64,000 nucleotides of DNA from positions 1 through 64,000 of the forward strand of contig JBPCPM010000135.1 in the NCBI GenBank assembly GCA_050999155.1. The letters are read 5' to 3'. Positions 1 through 11,975 of the stretch are shown here, piece after piece; the stretch's first letter is position 1; every line of letters starts with the position of its first letter. Both the position numbers and the translations under genes were made by a program. The notes beneath the pieces are model-generated. The model saw only the letters and a program-made list of their open reading frames with translations. It was not told the DNA's origin and searched no databases. The stretch is from JBPCPM01 sp050999155. Its GTDB lineage: Bacteria; Actinomycetota; Thermoleophilia; Solirubrobacterales; 70-9.

Positions 1-1
1 G

Positions 2-745
2 TTCACCCACCAGGGCAGCTCGGTCGAGCGGGCCGCGGTCGTCTCCGACGTGCGCGGCGGCGAGGCCTTCGACGACCGGCTGCAGTGCGTCGACGAGCTG
101 GAGGCCAACCCCGAGATCCAGCTGACGCTGCTGTTCCTGCAGGCCACCGACGATGCGTTGCTTGACCGGTTCAAGGAGACGCGGCGACGCCATCCGCTCG
201 AGCCCTCGGGCCGGGTGGTCGACGGGATCCAGCGCGAGCAGCAGCTGCTCGCCCCGATCCGCGAGCGCGCCGACATCGTCCTCGACACCAGCGAGCTCAC
301 CGGTGGGCAGCTGCGCCGGCGCATCGCCACCGAGCTGATCGGCGGCGCTCCCGCCGGCAGGCTCGCCGTGACGATCGTGACCTTCGGGTTCAAGCACGGC
401 CCGCCGCGCGACGCCGACCTCACGCTCGACGTCCGGTTTTTGCCGAACCCCCACTACCAGCCGGATCTGCGCCCGCTCACCGGGCTCGACCAGCGCGTGG
501 TCGACCACGTCGAGTCCGGGACCCTGGCCGGGGAGTTCTACGGGCGGGTCCTGCCCCTCCTGGAGTTCCTGCTGCCGGCCTACGTCGCCGAAGGCAAGAC
601 CCACCTGACGATCGGGATCGGCTGCACGGGCGGTCGCCACCGCTCGGTGACCGTGGCCGAGCGGCTGGCCGAGGACCTGGGCGATCGCTCGGATGTCGTG
701 GTCCACGTCGTGCACCGCGACGCCCACACGGACCCGCGGCGCTGA
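2..745 (+). CDS. rapZ: RNase adapter protein RapZ, 5' end outside window
   Basis: The frame is open from base 2 to TGA at 743-745, leaving 247 residues without the N-terminus; the Walker A loop would lie upstream. The protein is RapZ (YvcJ), which in enterobacteria passes GlmS-controlling small RNAs to RNase E and in Gram-positives binds nucleotides. Landmarks are DVRGGEAFDD near residue 17 and, in the C-terminal domain, TFGFKHGPP and GCTGGRHRSV, both typical of RapZ. In many actinobacteria rapZ is followed by yvcK, whiA, gap, pgk and tpi. Here gap-pgk-tpiA lies 6 kb downstream, but yvcK and whiA are not in between; an ABC transporter follows instead. Confidence 0.93.
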   Translation, partial: FTHQGSSVERAAVVSDVRGGEAFDDRLQCVDELEANPEIQLTLLFLQATDDALLDRFKETRRRHPLEPSGRVVDGIQREQQLLAPIRERADIVLDTSELTGGQLRRRIATELIGGAPAGRLAVTIVTFGFKHGPPRDADLTLDVRFLPNPHYQPDLRPLTGLDQRVVDHVESGTLAGEFYGRVLPLLEFLLPAYVAEGKTHLTIGIGCTGGRHRSVTVAERLAEDLGDRSDVVVHVVHRDAHTDPRR

Positions 746-767
746 CCGCTGCCGGACCTCCCCGGCG

Positions 768-773
768 TACACT
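768..773 (+). promoter_or_regulatory. -10 hexamer of leaderless promoter for ABC ATPase
   Basis: TACACT followed by 6 nt and the GTG at 780. A start point 6-7 nt after the hexamer would be the start codon itself. No good -35 is visible. Confidence 0.5.
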
Positions 774-779
774 CGAGAG

Positions 780-1688
780 GTGGCCGAGCCTGCGATCCAG
801 GTGGACGCGCTGCGCAAGGACTACGGCGACGTCCAGGCGGTGCGCGGCATCGATCTGACCGTCTCCGAGGGCGAGGTCTTCGCTTTCCTCGGACCCAACG
901 GCGCGGGCAAGACCACCACTGTCGAGATCCTCGAGGGATACCGCCGGCGCAGCGCCGGCGACGTCCGGGTGCTGGGCGTGGACCCCGAGGAGGCCGACCG
1001 GGCGTGGCGCTCGCGGATCGGCATCGTGCTCCAGGAGTGCCAGCTCCAGCGACAGCTGACCGTGCGCGAGTCGCTGGAGCTGTACGCCGGCTACTACCCG
1101 CGGCCGCGTCCGGTGGACGAGACCGTCGCTCTGATCGGGCTCCACGACAAGCAGGACGCCCGGGTCCGGACCCTGTCCGGCGGGCAGGTGCGCCGTCTCG
1201 ACGTGGGCCTCGCCCTCATCGGCAACCCGGACCTCATCTTTCTCGACGAACCGACGACGGGCTTCGACCCGGAGGCCCGGCAGCAGGCCTGGGAGGTCAT
1301 CCGCAGCCTCCGCGAGCTCGGCAAGACGGTCTTCATCACCACCCACTACATGGACGAGGCCCAGGCGCTGGCCGACCGCGTGGCGATCATTGCCGCGGGG
1401 ACGATCGTGGCCGAGGGGTCGCCCGCGACGGTGGGCGACCGTGACCGGGCGGCCACGACCATCGCCTTCCGGGTGGCCAACGGCGCACGGCCGGACGAGC
1501 TGGCCGCCCGCGTCGACGGCGCGCTGACCGTCGACGGTGGCGCGGTGGCCCTGCAGACCCGCGAGCCAGTCGCCGACCTGCACGCCCTGACCGACTGGGC
1601 GATTCAAGGCGCACACGAACTGTCCGAGCTGACCGTCAGCCGGCCCAGCCTTGAGGACGTCTACCTCGACCTGGTGCGTGACCGATGA
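780..1688 (+). CDS. ABC transporter ATP-binding protein (DrrA-like)
   Basis: A 302-residue ATPase of an ABC-2 exporter in the CcmA/DrrA superfamily, which exports drugs, lipids or polysaccharides. Visible motifs are Walker A GPNGAGKTT, a Q-loop region LQECQLQ, signature LSGGQVRRLD, Walker B LIFLDEPTTG, and the switch His in ITTHYMDEA. The C-terminal 80 residues form the extra domain seen in DrrA-type subunits. The GTG at 780 is preferred over upstream in-frame starts because homology begins there and a -10 hexamer ends 6 nt before it. It overlaps the permease by 4 bp (ATGA), so the two form one transporter. The substrate cannot be told from sequence. Confidence 0.88.
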   Translation: MAEPAIQVDALRKDYGDVQAVRGIDLTVSEGEVFAFLGPNGAGKTTTVEILEGYRRRSAGDVRVLGVDPEEADRAWRSRIGIVLQECQLQRQLTVRESLELYAGYYPRPRPVDETVALIGLHDKQDARVRTLSGGQVRRLDVGLALIGNPDLIFLDEPTTGFDPEARQQAWEVIRSLRELGKTVFITTHYMDEAQALADRVAIIAAGTIVAEGSPATVGDRDRAATTIAFRVANGARPDELAARVDGALTVDGGAVALQTREPVADLHALTDWAIQGAHELSELTVSRPSLEDVYLDLVRDR

Positions 1689-2464
1689 ACGGCGTGGCGC
1701 TGCTGTGGCACCAGTTCCGCTACGACCAGAAGACGTTCTGGCGCGAGCCTGCCTCGGTGTTCTTCACGGTCGTGTTCCCGCTGATCTTCCTTGTCATGTT
1801 CACGGCCTTCTTCGGGAACCAGCGGGTAACGCTGGACAGCGGGCAGGAGGTCGGCTTCTCGACCTACTACGTGCCGGGGATCATCACCTTGTCGGTCGTC
1901 TCGGCGACCACGGTGAACCTCGCCATCAGCCTCACGCGGCTTCGCGAGGCCGGCGTGCTCAAGCGGGTGCGGGGGACTCCACTGCCCGTGCCGGCGTTCG
2001 TCGCCGGCCGTGTCGGCAACGCGATCGTGGTCTCGATCCTGATGACCGCGCTCGTGATGGTGCTCGGCCGGCTCTTCTACGGCGTCGCGGTTCCGACCAC
2101 CACGATCCTCGGGCTCCTCGCCACCTTGCTCGTGGGCGCCGCGGCGTTCTGCTGCCTCGGCTTCGCGTTGACGGCGATCATTCCCAGCGACGAGGCGGCG
2201 CCCGCGATCACCAACGCGATCGTCCTGCCGCTGTACTTCATCTCGGGGGTGTTCGTTCCCAAGGACGAGATCCCCGACGCCCTGCTGACGGTCGCCTCGC
2301 TGTTTCCCATCCGGCACCTCTTCGACGGGCTGCTCATGGCCTTCGATCCGGGCACGGAAGGCCTCGGTTTCGACCTGGGCGCGCTGCTCGTCGTCGCCGT
2401 GTGGGGCGCGGTGGGCCTCGCGATCGCGGCCCGGCGGTTCCGCTGGTCCTCCGGTTCCGGGTAG
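1685..2464 (+). CDS. ABC-2 type transporter permease
   Basis: A 259-residue integral membrane protein with about six hydrophobic segments: residues 20-42, 57-80, 103-130, 137-160, 170-190 and 230-250. The layout fits the ABC2 membrane family, with an N-terminal cytoplasmic amphipathic stretch (WREPASVFFTVVFPLIFL) and the late motif LPLYFISGVFVP that is common in DrrB/NodJ-type permeases. The start overlaps the ATPase stop as ATGA, indicating translational coupling. It forms the channel half of the exporter encoded with the 780-1688 ATPase. No substrate assignment is possible. Confidence 0.87.
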   Translation: MNGVALLWHQFRYDQKTFWREPASVFFTVVFPLIFLVMFTAFFGNQRVTLDSGQEVGFSTYYVPGIITLSVVSATTVNLAISLTRLREAGVLKRVRGTPLPVPAFVAGRVGNAIVVSILMTALVMVLGRLFYGVAVPTTTILGLLATLLVGAAAFCCLGFALTAIIPSDEAAPAITNAIVLPLYFISGVFVPKDEIPDALLTVASLFPIRHLFDGLLMAFDPGTEGLGFDLGALLVVAVWGAVGLAIAARRFRWSSGSG

Positions 2465-2474
2465 CCTTGGCGAG

Positions 2475-2502
2475 TTTAGAAACCGCAAAATCCGGCTACG
2501 AT
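2475..2502 (+). promoter_or_regulatory. Candidate promoter upstream of the sigma-like membrane protein
   Basis: In a locally AT-rich stretch, TTTAGA (2475-2480) and TACGAT (2497-2502) are separated by 16 bp. This would give a leader of about 45 nt before the ATG at 2552. Confidence 0.4.
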
Positions 2503-2551
2503 TTACCTTTGGCAGGGGAAGCCGAGGGGACTGACGACGGACACCACCTTG

Positions 2552-3679
2552 ATGCGTATCGCCGACAGCACACGAATCATGGCTGCTGCTGCGGTCGGAC
2601 TTCTGTTGCTCTTCGTCGCGATTGCATCGAACAGCCCGGCGCGAGCGCAACTCGGCGGAGCCGCACCCAAGGTCGACTCGCCCGCGGTCCCGGCTCCGAG
2701 CCTGCCCTCGCCATCGTTGCCTTCTGCCCCGTCGGCGCCGGCTCCGACGTCGGGAGGCGGCGGCAGCGACCCGGTCAAGAGGACGACCGACACCATCAGG
2801 AAGCAGACCCAGCGAACGACCGGGTCCGCACCCGCCCCGGCACCCAGCCCGATCGACACGATCAACCGCACCCTGGGCAACGGAGGCGGTGCGCCGAGCC
2901 CCGGCTCGGTGACCGGCGCGGTGCCCAACGCCACCGGCAGTTCCTCCGGTTCCGGCGGCTCGGGCGGATCCGGTGGCTCGGGCGACTCCGACGGCGATTC
3001 GAAGAGCAAGTCGGAGAAGCGCGCCGAGGAACGCCGCGAGGAGCGCGCAGCGCAGCGGCGCGAGCAGCGAGCGGAGAAGCGTCGTGATCGTGAGCTGCGT
3101 CGCACGATCCTGAGCCTCCGTGGGTGCCTGCCGGTTCTCGGGGATCCCGACCGCAACTTCCTGTTGCTGCGCGCCGGCATCGGCGTCGAGAGCCCGTACT
3201 CTCGCGACCGCGCAGCCCGGGAGCTCGATCTCAGCGACAAGAAGGCCAAGGATGTCGAGAAGCGGGGGGTCGACCGGCTCCAGTCCTTGGCCATGCTCAT
3301 CGGATGCGGCGCACCCAGCGCCGTGGCCGGGCCGCCCCAGCCGGCAGCGCTCCCGAGCCAGAATGCCTTCACCCTCTTTGCCGGGTCGGTCCCGCCGTTC
3401 GCGGTGGCCGGACCCCTGGGCGCCACCGTCGGCAGCGATACCGACAGCGACGACGACGGCGAGCAAGACCGCGGCCAGGTCGCCGGGGCGAGCACGACAG
3501 GCACACCGTCGGCCGCCCAGGCCGAGGGGACCTTCGGGACCGGGACGGTCAGCGGCCGCGTCGGCGCCGAGCTGGCCGAAACCGCCACCTCGTGGGTCGG
3601 CATCGGCATCTACGTCGCCCTTGCCGGCGCCCTTCTCGGGTGGCTGGTGCTCTCACGCCGGCGCGTCGTCCGCGACTGA
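2552..3679 (+). CDS. Membrane-anchored protein with sigma-70 region 4-like segment
   Basis: A 375-residue protein of unknown function. Residues 10-27 form a signal-like hydrophobic stretch ending near ARA. Residues 30-145 are Pro/Ser/Gly-rich and include a Gly-Ser repeat; residues 150-187 are Lys/Arg/Glu-rich and probably helical or coiled coil. Residues about 188-250 read like sigma factor region 4: LPVL, then DRNFLLLRAGIG, PYSRDRAARELDLS and VEKRGVDRLQ in the order and spacing of a helix-turn-helix. Two Cys (CLP and GCG) flank this domain. Residues 347-367 form a C-terminal transmembrane helix followed by RRR. If the first segment is a cleaved signal, the HTH-like part would be outside the membrane, which makes DNA binding doubtful. 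The ATG at 2552 is preferred over the TTG directly before it. Confidence 0.6.
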   Translation: MRIADSTRIMAAAAVGLLLLFVAIASNSPARAQLGGAAPKVDSPAVPAPSLPSPSLPSAPSAPAPTSGGGGSDPVKRTTDTIRKQTQRTTGSAPAPAPSPIDTINRTLGNGGGAPSPGSVTGAVPNATGSSSGSGGSGGSGGSGDSDGDSKSKSEKRAEERREERAAQRREQRAEKRRDRELRRTILSLRGCLPVLGDPDRNFLLLRAGIGVESPYSRDRAARELDLSDKKAKDVEKRGVDRLQSLAMLIGCGAPSAVAGPPQPAALPSQNAFTLFAGSVPPFAVAGPLGATVGSDTDSDDDGEQDRGQVAGASTTGTPSAAQAEGTFGTGTVSGRVGAELAETATSWVGIGIYVALAGALLGWLVLSRRRVVRD

Positions 3680-3705
3680 CCGCGCCCGCCTGACCGCCGC
3701 ACGGC

Positions 3706-3711
3706 TACATT
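3706..3711 (+). promoter_or_regulatory. -10 hexamer of leaderless promoter for MMPL gene
   Basis: TACATT, then 6 nt, then ATG at 3718. Confidence 0.5.
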
Positions 3712-3717
3712 CACGCG

Positions 3718-5730
3718 ATGTTTGACGCCCTCGCTGAGGCAGCAGTACGCAGGCCTCGGCGCGTCCTCACCGGATGCGCCGTGGTGCTCGCACTGGTCGT
3801 CGCCGCGGCGATCCTGCTGGGAGGCAAGATCGCACCCCAGCCGACCACCGCCGACGGATCCCCGTCCGACGCCGTCGCCGAGCGCCTGGCGGCGGAGCTG
3901 GGCAGTGACCCGGAGGCCCAGGCCGTCTACCTGATCCGGGGAGGGGGCGACGCGGCCGATTTCGAGCGTTCGCTGGAGGGACCGATCGCCGATTTGCGCG
4001 CCGACGACCGGGTGGCGAGTGCCATCCGCGTGGTCGATACCCCCGTCGAGGGCGCGGCGGCCTTGCTCGTCCGCTTCGGTGATCTCACCCCGACGGAGGC
4101 CCAGGACGCGACGTCCGAGCTGGCCTCCCGGCTCGGAGAGTCCAACCCCGACCTGCGCATCCGGGTCGCCGGCCCCGTCGCCGACCGGGCGGCCGCGGAG
4201 CGCCTGACACGCCGTGACCTCGGGTTGACCGCGCTGATCGCGGTGCCGCTGCTGGTGCTGCTGCTGATCGCCACCGCGACCGGGTCGCCCCTTTCGAGCG
4301 TGGCCATGCTCGGCACCGCGGCCTTCGCGCTGGCCGGCACCGTGTGCGTATTGGGCGCAGCGGGCGGAGCGGACGCGCTTGGCGCCGCGACGCTCGCCCC
4401 GGCTGCCGCCGTCGCGCTCGTGCTGGGGGTCGAGTTCCCGCGGATCTTCCTCTCGTCCTACCGCTCCCTGGCCGAGCTGCTGGGAGCCGGGACCGACGCG
4501 GTCAAGGTCGCGACCGTCGACGCCGGCCGGACGGTGGCCGGAAGCGCGCTCGCCGTGCTCGCGGTCTGCGCCGCGGCGCTGCTGGTCCCCGTAGCCGAGG
4601 TGCGCGAGGCGGCGGGAGCAGTGGCCCTGGCCGCCGCGTTGGCAGGTGTCTCGACGCTGGTGCTGATGCCGGCCTTGCTCGGCCTTTCGGGTCCGTCCCT
4701 GTTGCGCGTCGGCGCCCGGATGGTCCCCGCCGTCGGCCGGACTGGGGCGTGGCTCGCCGCCGGTGTCGGCACGCTTGTCCTCATCGTCCTCTGCGTCCTG
4801 GCCTTCGACGTGTCGTTGCGGTCGTTCGGCGGAGACCTGCTGCCGGGCGATGCCCCCGAACGCAGCGCCGCACAGGAGCTCGACGACAGCGTGGGCCTCG
4901 GATACGACGGGCCCGTGGAGGCCCTCGTGTCGCCGGCGGAGCGCGCCTCGGATCTCAGCGCGCGCTGGGACCTGGAACCCGGCGTCGCGGGCGTCAGCGA
5001 GCCCGTCGGGATCGGCGATGACCGGAGCCTCGTGCTCGTGCGCCTGGCGCCCGAACCGGGAAGCGTCGCCGGCCGCGAGCTGGTCGCCCGGCTGCAGACG
5101 ATCGCGGGCGATGAGGGCATCGGCGCCCAACTCGGCGGCGCCCCCGGCCGCGGCCGCGACCTCCAGTCGCAGATCTCCGACCGGGCCCCACTCGTCCTGG
5201 CTCTCGGCACGATCCTGCTGGCGGCGGCACTTGTCGGGTTCGGCGGATCCCCGTGGCCCCTGTCTGCGGCGCTCGGCGCCGGGCTCGGGCTCGCTGCCCT
5301 CGCCGTGGTCCTGGGAGCGCTCGGCGCCACGGGCCTGCTGCTCGACGCCGCCACCATCTTCCCGGGGGTCGGCTCCGACCGGCCGGACGCCCTGACCGCC
5401 AGCGCCGTGGCCGTCGCGTTGCTCGCCGTTGCCGCGATCGCGGCCGCCCGTTCCGGCGGGTTCGCCATCGCCGCGGCCGAGGAACGACGCAGCGGCGCCA
5501 CCGGCGCGGAGGCGCTGGACGGCGCGGCCGGGCGGCTGCAGGCGGCCCACATCACCGGCACGGTCGCCGCCATGGGGATTCTCGGGGTGCTGGCCTTCGT
5601 GGCCCGCGTGCCCTCCGTACAGGAGTTCGCGCTGCTCGCGGTCGCGGGCGTGGTGCTCGACGGGTTGCTGGTCCGCGTGACGCTCGTGCCCGCCCTCGCG
5701 GGACTGCTGGGAAGGTCCGGCGCGCAGTGA
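3718..5730 (+). CDS. MMPL/RND-family membrane transport protein
   Basis: A 670-residue polytopic membrane protein resembling a short MMPL (RND superfamily) transporter. A first transmembrane helix at about residues 15-36 is followed by a soluble domain of about 130 residues (37-165), then a block of five to six helices (165-335). A second soluble domain covers about 355-490, and a second helix block about 490-665. This internal repeat of helix, loop domain and helix bundle is the RND plan. Actinobacterial relatives move lipids or other hydrophobic compounds. At 670 residues it is slightly shorter than mycobacterial MmpL proteins. It appears to be transcribed alone from a leaderless promoter. 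Substrate unknown. Confidence 0.75.
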   Translation: MFDALAEAAVRRPRRVLTGCAVVLALVVAAAILLGGKIAPQPTTADGSPSDAVAERLAAELGSDPEAQAVYLIRGGGDAADFERSLEGPIADLRADDRVASAIRVVDTPVEGAAALLVRFGDLTPTEAQDATSELASRLGESNPDLRIRVAGPVADRAAAERLTRRDLGLTALIAVPLLVLLLIATATGSPLSSVAMLGTAAFALAGTVCVLGAAGGADALGAATLAPAAAVALVLGVEFPRIFLSSYRSLAELLGAGTDAVKVATVDAGRTVAGSALAVLAVCAAALLVPVAEVREAAGAVALAAALAGVSTLVLMPALLGLSGPSLLRVGARMVPAVGRTGAWLAAGVGTLVLIVLCVLAFDVSLRSFGGDLLPGDAPERSAAQELDDSVGLGYDGPVEALVSPAERASDLSARWDLEPGVAGVSEPVGIGDDRSLVLVRLAPEPGSVAGRELVARLQTIAGDEGIGAQLGGAPGRGRDLQSQISDRAPLVLALGTILLAAALVGFGGSPWPLSAALGAGLGLAALAVVLGALGATGLLLDAATIFPGVGSDRPDALTASAVAVALLAVAAIAAARSGGFAIAAAEERRSGATGAEALDGAAGRLQAAHITGTVAAMGILGVLAFVARVPSVQEFALLAVAGVVLDGLLVRVTLVPALAGLLGRSGAQ

Positions 5731-5770
5731 CCGTCCGCGCCCGTCCGGGGCCTGAGGCACGCTACCGCCG

Positions 5771-6111
5771 GTGATCGAGCACCTGGCCCTGACCGTGTCG
5801 GACCTGCGCCGGTCGGCGGAGTTCTACGACGCCGCGCTGGCACCCCTGGGCTGGCGACGCCTGCGCGACGAGGCGGGCGCTGTGGGCTGGGGTCTCGTCG
5901 AGCCGGTGTTGCTCGTCGTGGCCGGCCCGCCGCCGACGGCGGGCGCCGTGCAGGTCCGGATCGGAGCCCGCGGATCCGTCGCCGTGCGGATGGCCTTCTC
6001 CGCCGCCGTTGCCGGGGGTGGGCAGGCCTTGACCCCGCCGGCCCGCCACGGCGCCCGGACCAGCGCGGTGGTCGCCGATCCCGACGGCCACCGGATCGAG
6101 ATCGCAGCGCT

Positions 6112-6115
<4 letters not shown>
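5771..6115 (+). CDS. VOC (glyoxalase/dioxygenase fold) family protein
   Basis: A 114-residue single-module vicinal oxygen chelate protein. The N-terminal HLALTVSDLRRSAEFYD gives the first beta strand with a candidate metal-binding His and the typical helix. The C-terminal VVADPDGHRIEIAAL carries the usual DPDGH-x-IE ending, where the Glu is normally a metal ligand. Such proteins act as dimers in isomerisation, resistance or ring-cleavage reactions; the substrate cannot be assigned. It overlaps the HAD gene by 4 bp (GTGA), so the two are co-expressed. Confidence 0.8.
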
Positions 6116-9167
<3,052 letters not shown>

Positions 9168-9168
<1 letters not shown>

Positions 9169-9935
9169 TGGCACACAACGGGTCGCGCAGGCCGCTGATG
9201 GCGGCGAACTGGAAGATGCACAAGACGGTGGCCGAGACCGAGGAGTACCTCACGACGCTGCTGCCGGTGTTGGAGGGGATCGACGGCGTGGACATCGTGC
9301 TCTGCGTCCCCTATCTCGCCCTGACCCGGGCGACGGAGCTGACGTCGTCGGCCCGGATCCGGATCGCCGCCCAGAACATGCACCACGCCGACGAGGGCGC
9401 CTTCACCGGCGAGGTCTCGGCGCCGATGCTCGCCGAGGCCGGCGTCGGGGCTGTCGTGCTCGGCCACTCGGAGCGTCGCCAGCTGTTCGGCGAGACCGAC
9501 GAGGCCTTGTCGCGCAAGGTTCCCGCCGCGTTTGTCGCAGGCCTGACGCCGATCCTCTGCGTCGGCGAGTCCGAGGCCGAACGTGACGCGGGGGAGACCC
9601 AGCGGGTCCTGCGACACCAGGTCCAGCGGGCCCTCGAGCACGTCGAGGTCGCCGACCTCGATCGGCTGGTGGTGGCCTACGAGCCGATCTGGGCCATCGG
9701 CTCGGGCCAATCGGCCAGCCCCGAGCAGGCCCAGGAGGCGATCTCGTTCGTCCGGGCGCTCGTGGGCGACCGCAGCGCCGAGGCCGCCGAGGCCGTGCGC
9801 GTCCTCTACGGCGGCTCGGTCAAGCCCGGCAATGCGGGCGACCTCCAGGCGCAGCCGGACATCGACGGGGCGCTGGTCGGTGGGGCCGCCCTGGATCCCG
9901 AGCAGTTCGCGGCCATCGCGGCCGTGGCGGGCTGA
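9168..9935 (+). CDS. tpiA: Triosephosphate isomerase
   Basis: A 255-residue TIM-barrel enzyme interconverting DHAP and glyceraldehyde-3-phosphate. Active-site residues are present: Lys in AANWKMHKT, His in LGHSERR, and Glu in VAYEPIWAIGSGQ; the phosphate-binding loop is YGGSVKPGN. The ATG at 9168 uses the last base of the pgk stop, which fixes the start. gpmI follows 20 bp later. Its DHAP product is also the precursor for the putative alkyl-DHAP synthase at 21447-23096. Confidence 0.97.
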
Positions 9936-9955
9936 GCGGACGCGAGGAGCCGGCC

Positions 9956-11467
9956 GTGCCGGTGCCTGCGGTCGCCCTGGTGATCCTCGACGGGTGGGGA
10001 TTGGCCGAGCCCGGTGAGGGCAACGCCGTCGCCGCCGCGAGCACGCCCCGGTTCGACGAGATCTGGGGACGGTGCTCGCGAACGACGCTCTCGGCCTCGG
10101 GGCGCGATGTCGGCCTCCCGGACGGGCAGATGGGCAACTCGGAGGTGGGCCACCTGAACCTCGGGGCCGGGTCGATCGTCGCCCAGGACCTGGCACGCAT
10201 CGACGACGAGATTGCCGACGGCTCGTTCTTCGACAACGAGGTGCTCGTCGCGGCCTGCGAGCAGGCCCGCTCGTCGCCGCGCGGCCGGCTACACCTCATG
10301 GGCCTGGTCTCCGACGGGGGCGTGCACTCGGGCTGGGAGCACATCGAGGCCTGCGTCGAGCTGGCGGCCCGCGAAGGCGTGCCGGATCTGGCGGTCCACG
10401 CGTTCACCGACGGGCGGGACACCTCGCCGACCGGGGGGCGCGCCTACGTCGCCGAGCTGGAAGGGTGGCTGCGCCAGGCCGGCCGGATCGGCACCGTCGG
10501 CGGCCGCTACTACGCGATGGACCGCGACAACCGCTGGGAGCGGACGAAGCTCGCCTACGACGCGATCGTGCACGCCAAGGGCCAGACGGCCGACAGCGCG
10601 GAAGAGGCGATCGCCGAGGCCTACGCCGACGACGTCACCGACGAGTTCATCCGCCCGACCGTGATCGGCGGCTACGACGGGATGGCCGACGGCGACGTGG
10701 TGCTGATCTTCAATTTCCGCCCCGATCGCGTCCGGCAGATGACCGCCGCCCTGGACGACCCCGGGTTCGACGGGTTTGACCGGGGCGCCGGCCTCGACCT
10801 CGAGATCACCACCATGACCCAGTACCGCGCCGAATGGGACCACCCGGTGGCCTATCCGCCCAACGACCCGGACGTGACGCTGGCCCGGGTGGTCTCCGAG
10901 GCGGGCGCACGGCAGCTGCACGTGGCCGAGACCGAGAAGTACGCGCACGTGACCTACTTCTTCAACGGCGGGCGCGAACAGGAGTGGGAGGGAGAGCAGC
11001 GCCGACTTGTCGACTCGCCAAAAGACGTGCCGACGTACGACCACAAGCCCGAGATGAGCGCCCGCGGCGCCGCCGACCAGTTCGTCGAGGCCTGGGCCGA
11101 GCACGAGCCGCGATTCGCGATCATCAACTTCGCCAACCCGGACATGGTCGGCCACACGGGCGACATCGCGGCCGCGACCGCCGCGGTGGAGGCGGTCGAC
11201 GAGCAGCTGGGCCGGATTCTCGACACCGTGGCCGAGTCCGCGGGCGTGTGCCTGGTCACCGCCGACCACGGCAACGCCGAGCAGATGCTCACCCCCTACG
11301 GCAAGCCTCAGACCGCCCACACGACAAACCCCGTCCCGTTGGTGGTCACCACGAGCGACGTGACGTTGGACGAGGGCGGCATCCTTGCCGACGTAGCCCC
11401 CACCGTCCTGGCATTGCTCGGCATCGAGCAACCCGAGGCCATGACCGGACGCTCGCTGCTGACCTAG
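9956..11467 (+). CDS. gpmI: Cofactor-independent phosphoglycerate mutase
   Basis: A 503-residue 2,3-bisphosphoglycerate-independent phosphoglycerate mutase, a two-domain manganese enzyme of the alkaline phosphatase superfamily. The start VALVILDGWGLAEPGEGNA carries a metal-binding Asp. The catalytic Ser lies in DGQMGNSEVGHLNLGAG. Metal ligands are also seen in NFANPDMVGHTGD and VTADHGNAEQM. Length is close to the usual 510. The GTG at 9956 sits 20 bp after tpiA, extending the glycolytic operon to four genes; the operon ends at the hairpin at 11535-11579. Confidence 0.96.
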   Translation: MPVPAVALVILDGWGLAEPGEGNAVAAASTPRFDEIWGRCSRTTLSASGRDVGLPDGQMGNSEVGHLNLGAGSIVAQDLARIDDEIADGSFFDNEVLVAACEQARSSPRGRLHLMGLVSDGGVHSGWEHIEACVELAAREGVPDLAVHAFTDGRDTSPTGGRAYVAELEGWLRQAGRIGTVGGRYYAMDRDNRWERTKLAYDAIVHAKGQTADSAEEAIAEAYADDVTDEFIRPTVIGGYDGMADGDVVLIFNFRPDRVRQMTAALDDPGFDGFDRGAGLDLEITTMTQYRAEWDHPVAYPPNDPDVTLARVVSEAGARQLHVAETEKYAHVTYFFNGGREQEWEGEQRRLVDSPKDVPTYDHKPEMSARGAADQFVEAWAEHEPRFAIINFANPDMVGHTGDIAAATAAVEAVDEQLGRILDTVAESAGVCLVTADHGNAEQMLTPYGKPQTAHTTNPVPLVVTTSDVTLDEGGILADVAPTVLALLGIEQPEAMTGRSLLT

Positions 11468-11534
11468 ATTGGGGGGGAGGCCGGGGCACGCCGCCGGGTG
11501 CGCACGGTTGCGGCCCTGGACCTTGCGCGATACG

Positions 11535-11579
11535 GCACCTCTCGCAGCGGGGCGGTCAGGGCAGCGTGCCGAGAGGTGC
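11535..11579. terminator. Hairpin between convergent gpmI and vapC
   Basis: Inverted repeat with 10-bp arms GCACCTCTCG (11535-11544) and CGAGAGGTGC (11570-11579). It lies between the gpmI stop and the last codons of the opposing toxin gene, with no T tract on either strand. A bidirectional terminator is the simplest reading. Confidence 0.4.
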
Positions 11580-11975
11580 GAGTGCTTCGACGGGCGCTGC
11601 GAGGTCGGTGTGGGTGGCGAGGCGGTCGAAGTCGGCGTCGTAGTGCAGAATCACCGCGCCGTGATCCTCGGCGATCGCGGCGATCAGGTAATCGAGTGGC
11701 GGCACGCCGAGGTGCTGGTGGGCCCCGCGGAGTTGGTGCTGCAGCTCGGTGGCGCGGCGCTCGGCGCGCTCTGTGATCCAGAGCAGTGGCAGCTCTTGGG
11801 GGTCGGCCGGTGGCAGCTCGCGACCGGCTCGCGTCTCGAGCAGCAGCGGTGTGCTGCCCGCCACGGTGCCGCGGGCGATGCGGTCGGCGACGTCGCGCCG
11901 GCGGTCGTCGGCAAGCTGTGGGCTTCCTAGTCGCCAGAACGCGCTGGCGTCGAGCAGGGCTACGCCCACGGTCAC
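11556..11975 (-). CDS. vapC: PIN-domain toxin (VapC-like)
   Basis: A 139-residue PIN-domain ribonuclease, the toxin of a type II toxin-antitoxin pair. The acidic metal-binding residues fit the fold: Asp in VALLDASAFWRL, Glu in LLLETRAG, Asp in PPLDYLIAAIAEDHG, and Asp residues in HYDADFDRLA. Such toxins cleave tRNA or rRNA with magnesium. The ATG overlaps the upstream antitoxin by 4 bp, which is standard for vapBC. It runs convergently toward gpmI. Confidence 0.85.
   Translation of the reverse strand: MTVGVALLDASAFWRLGSPQLADDRRRDVADRIARGTVAGSTPLLLETRAGRELPPADPQELPLLWITERAERRATELQHQLRGAHQHLGVPPLDYLIAAIAEDHGAVILHYDADFDRLATHTDLAAPVEALAPLGTLP

Noticed and set aside
3610..5760. 716-codon minus-strand frame over the MMPL gene
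   Set aside because: Arg/Gly/Gln-rich with no domain; exact antisense of a convincing membrane protein gene.
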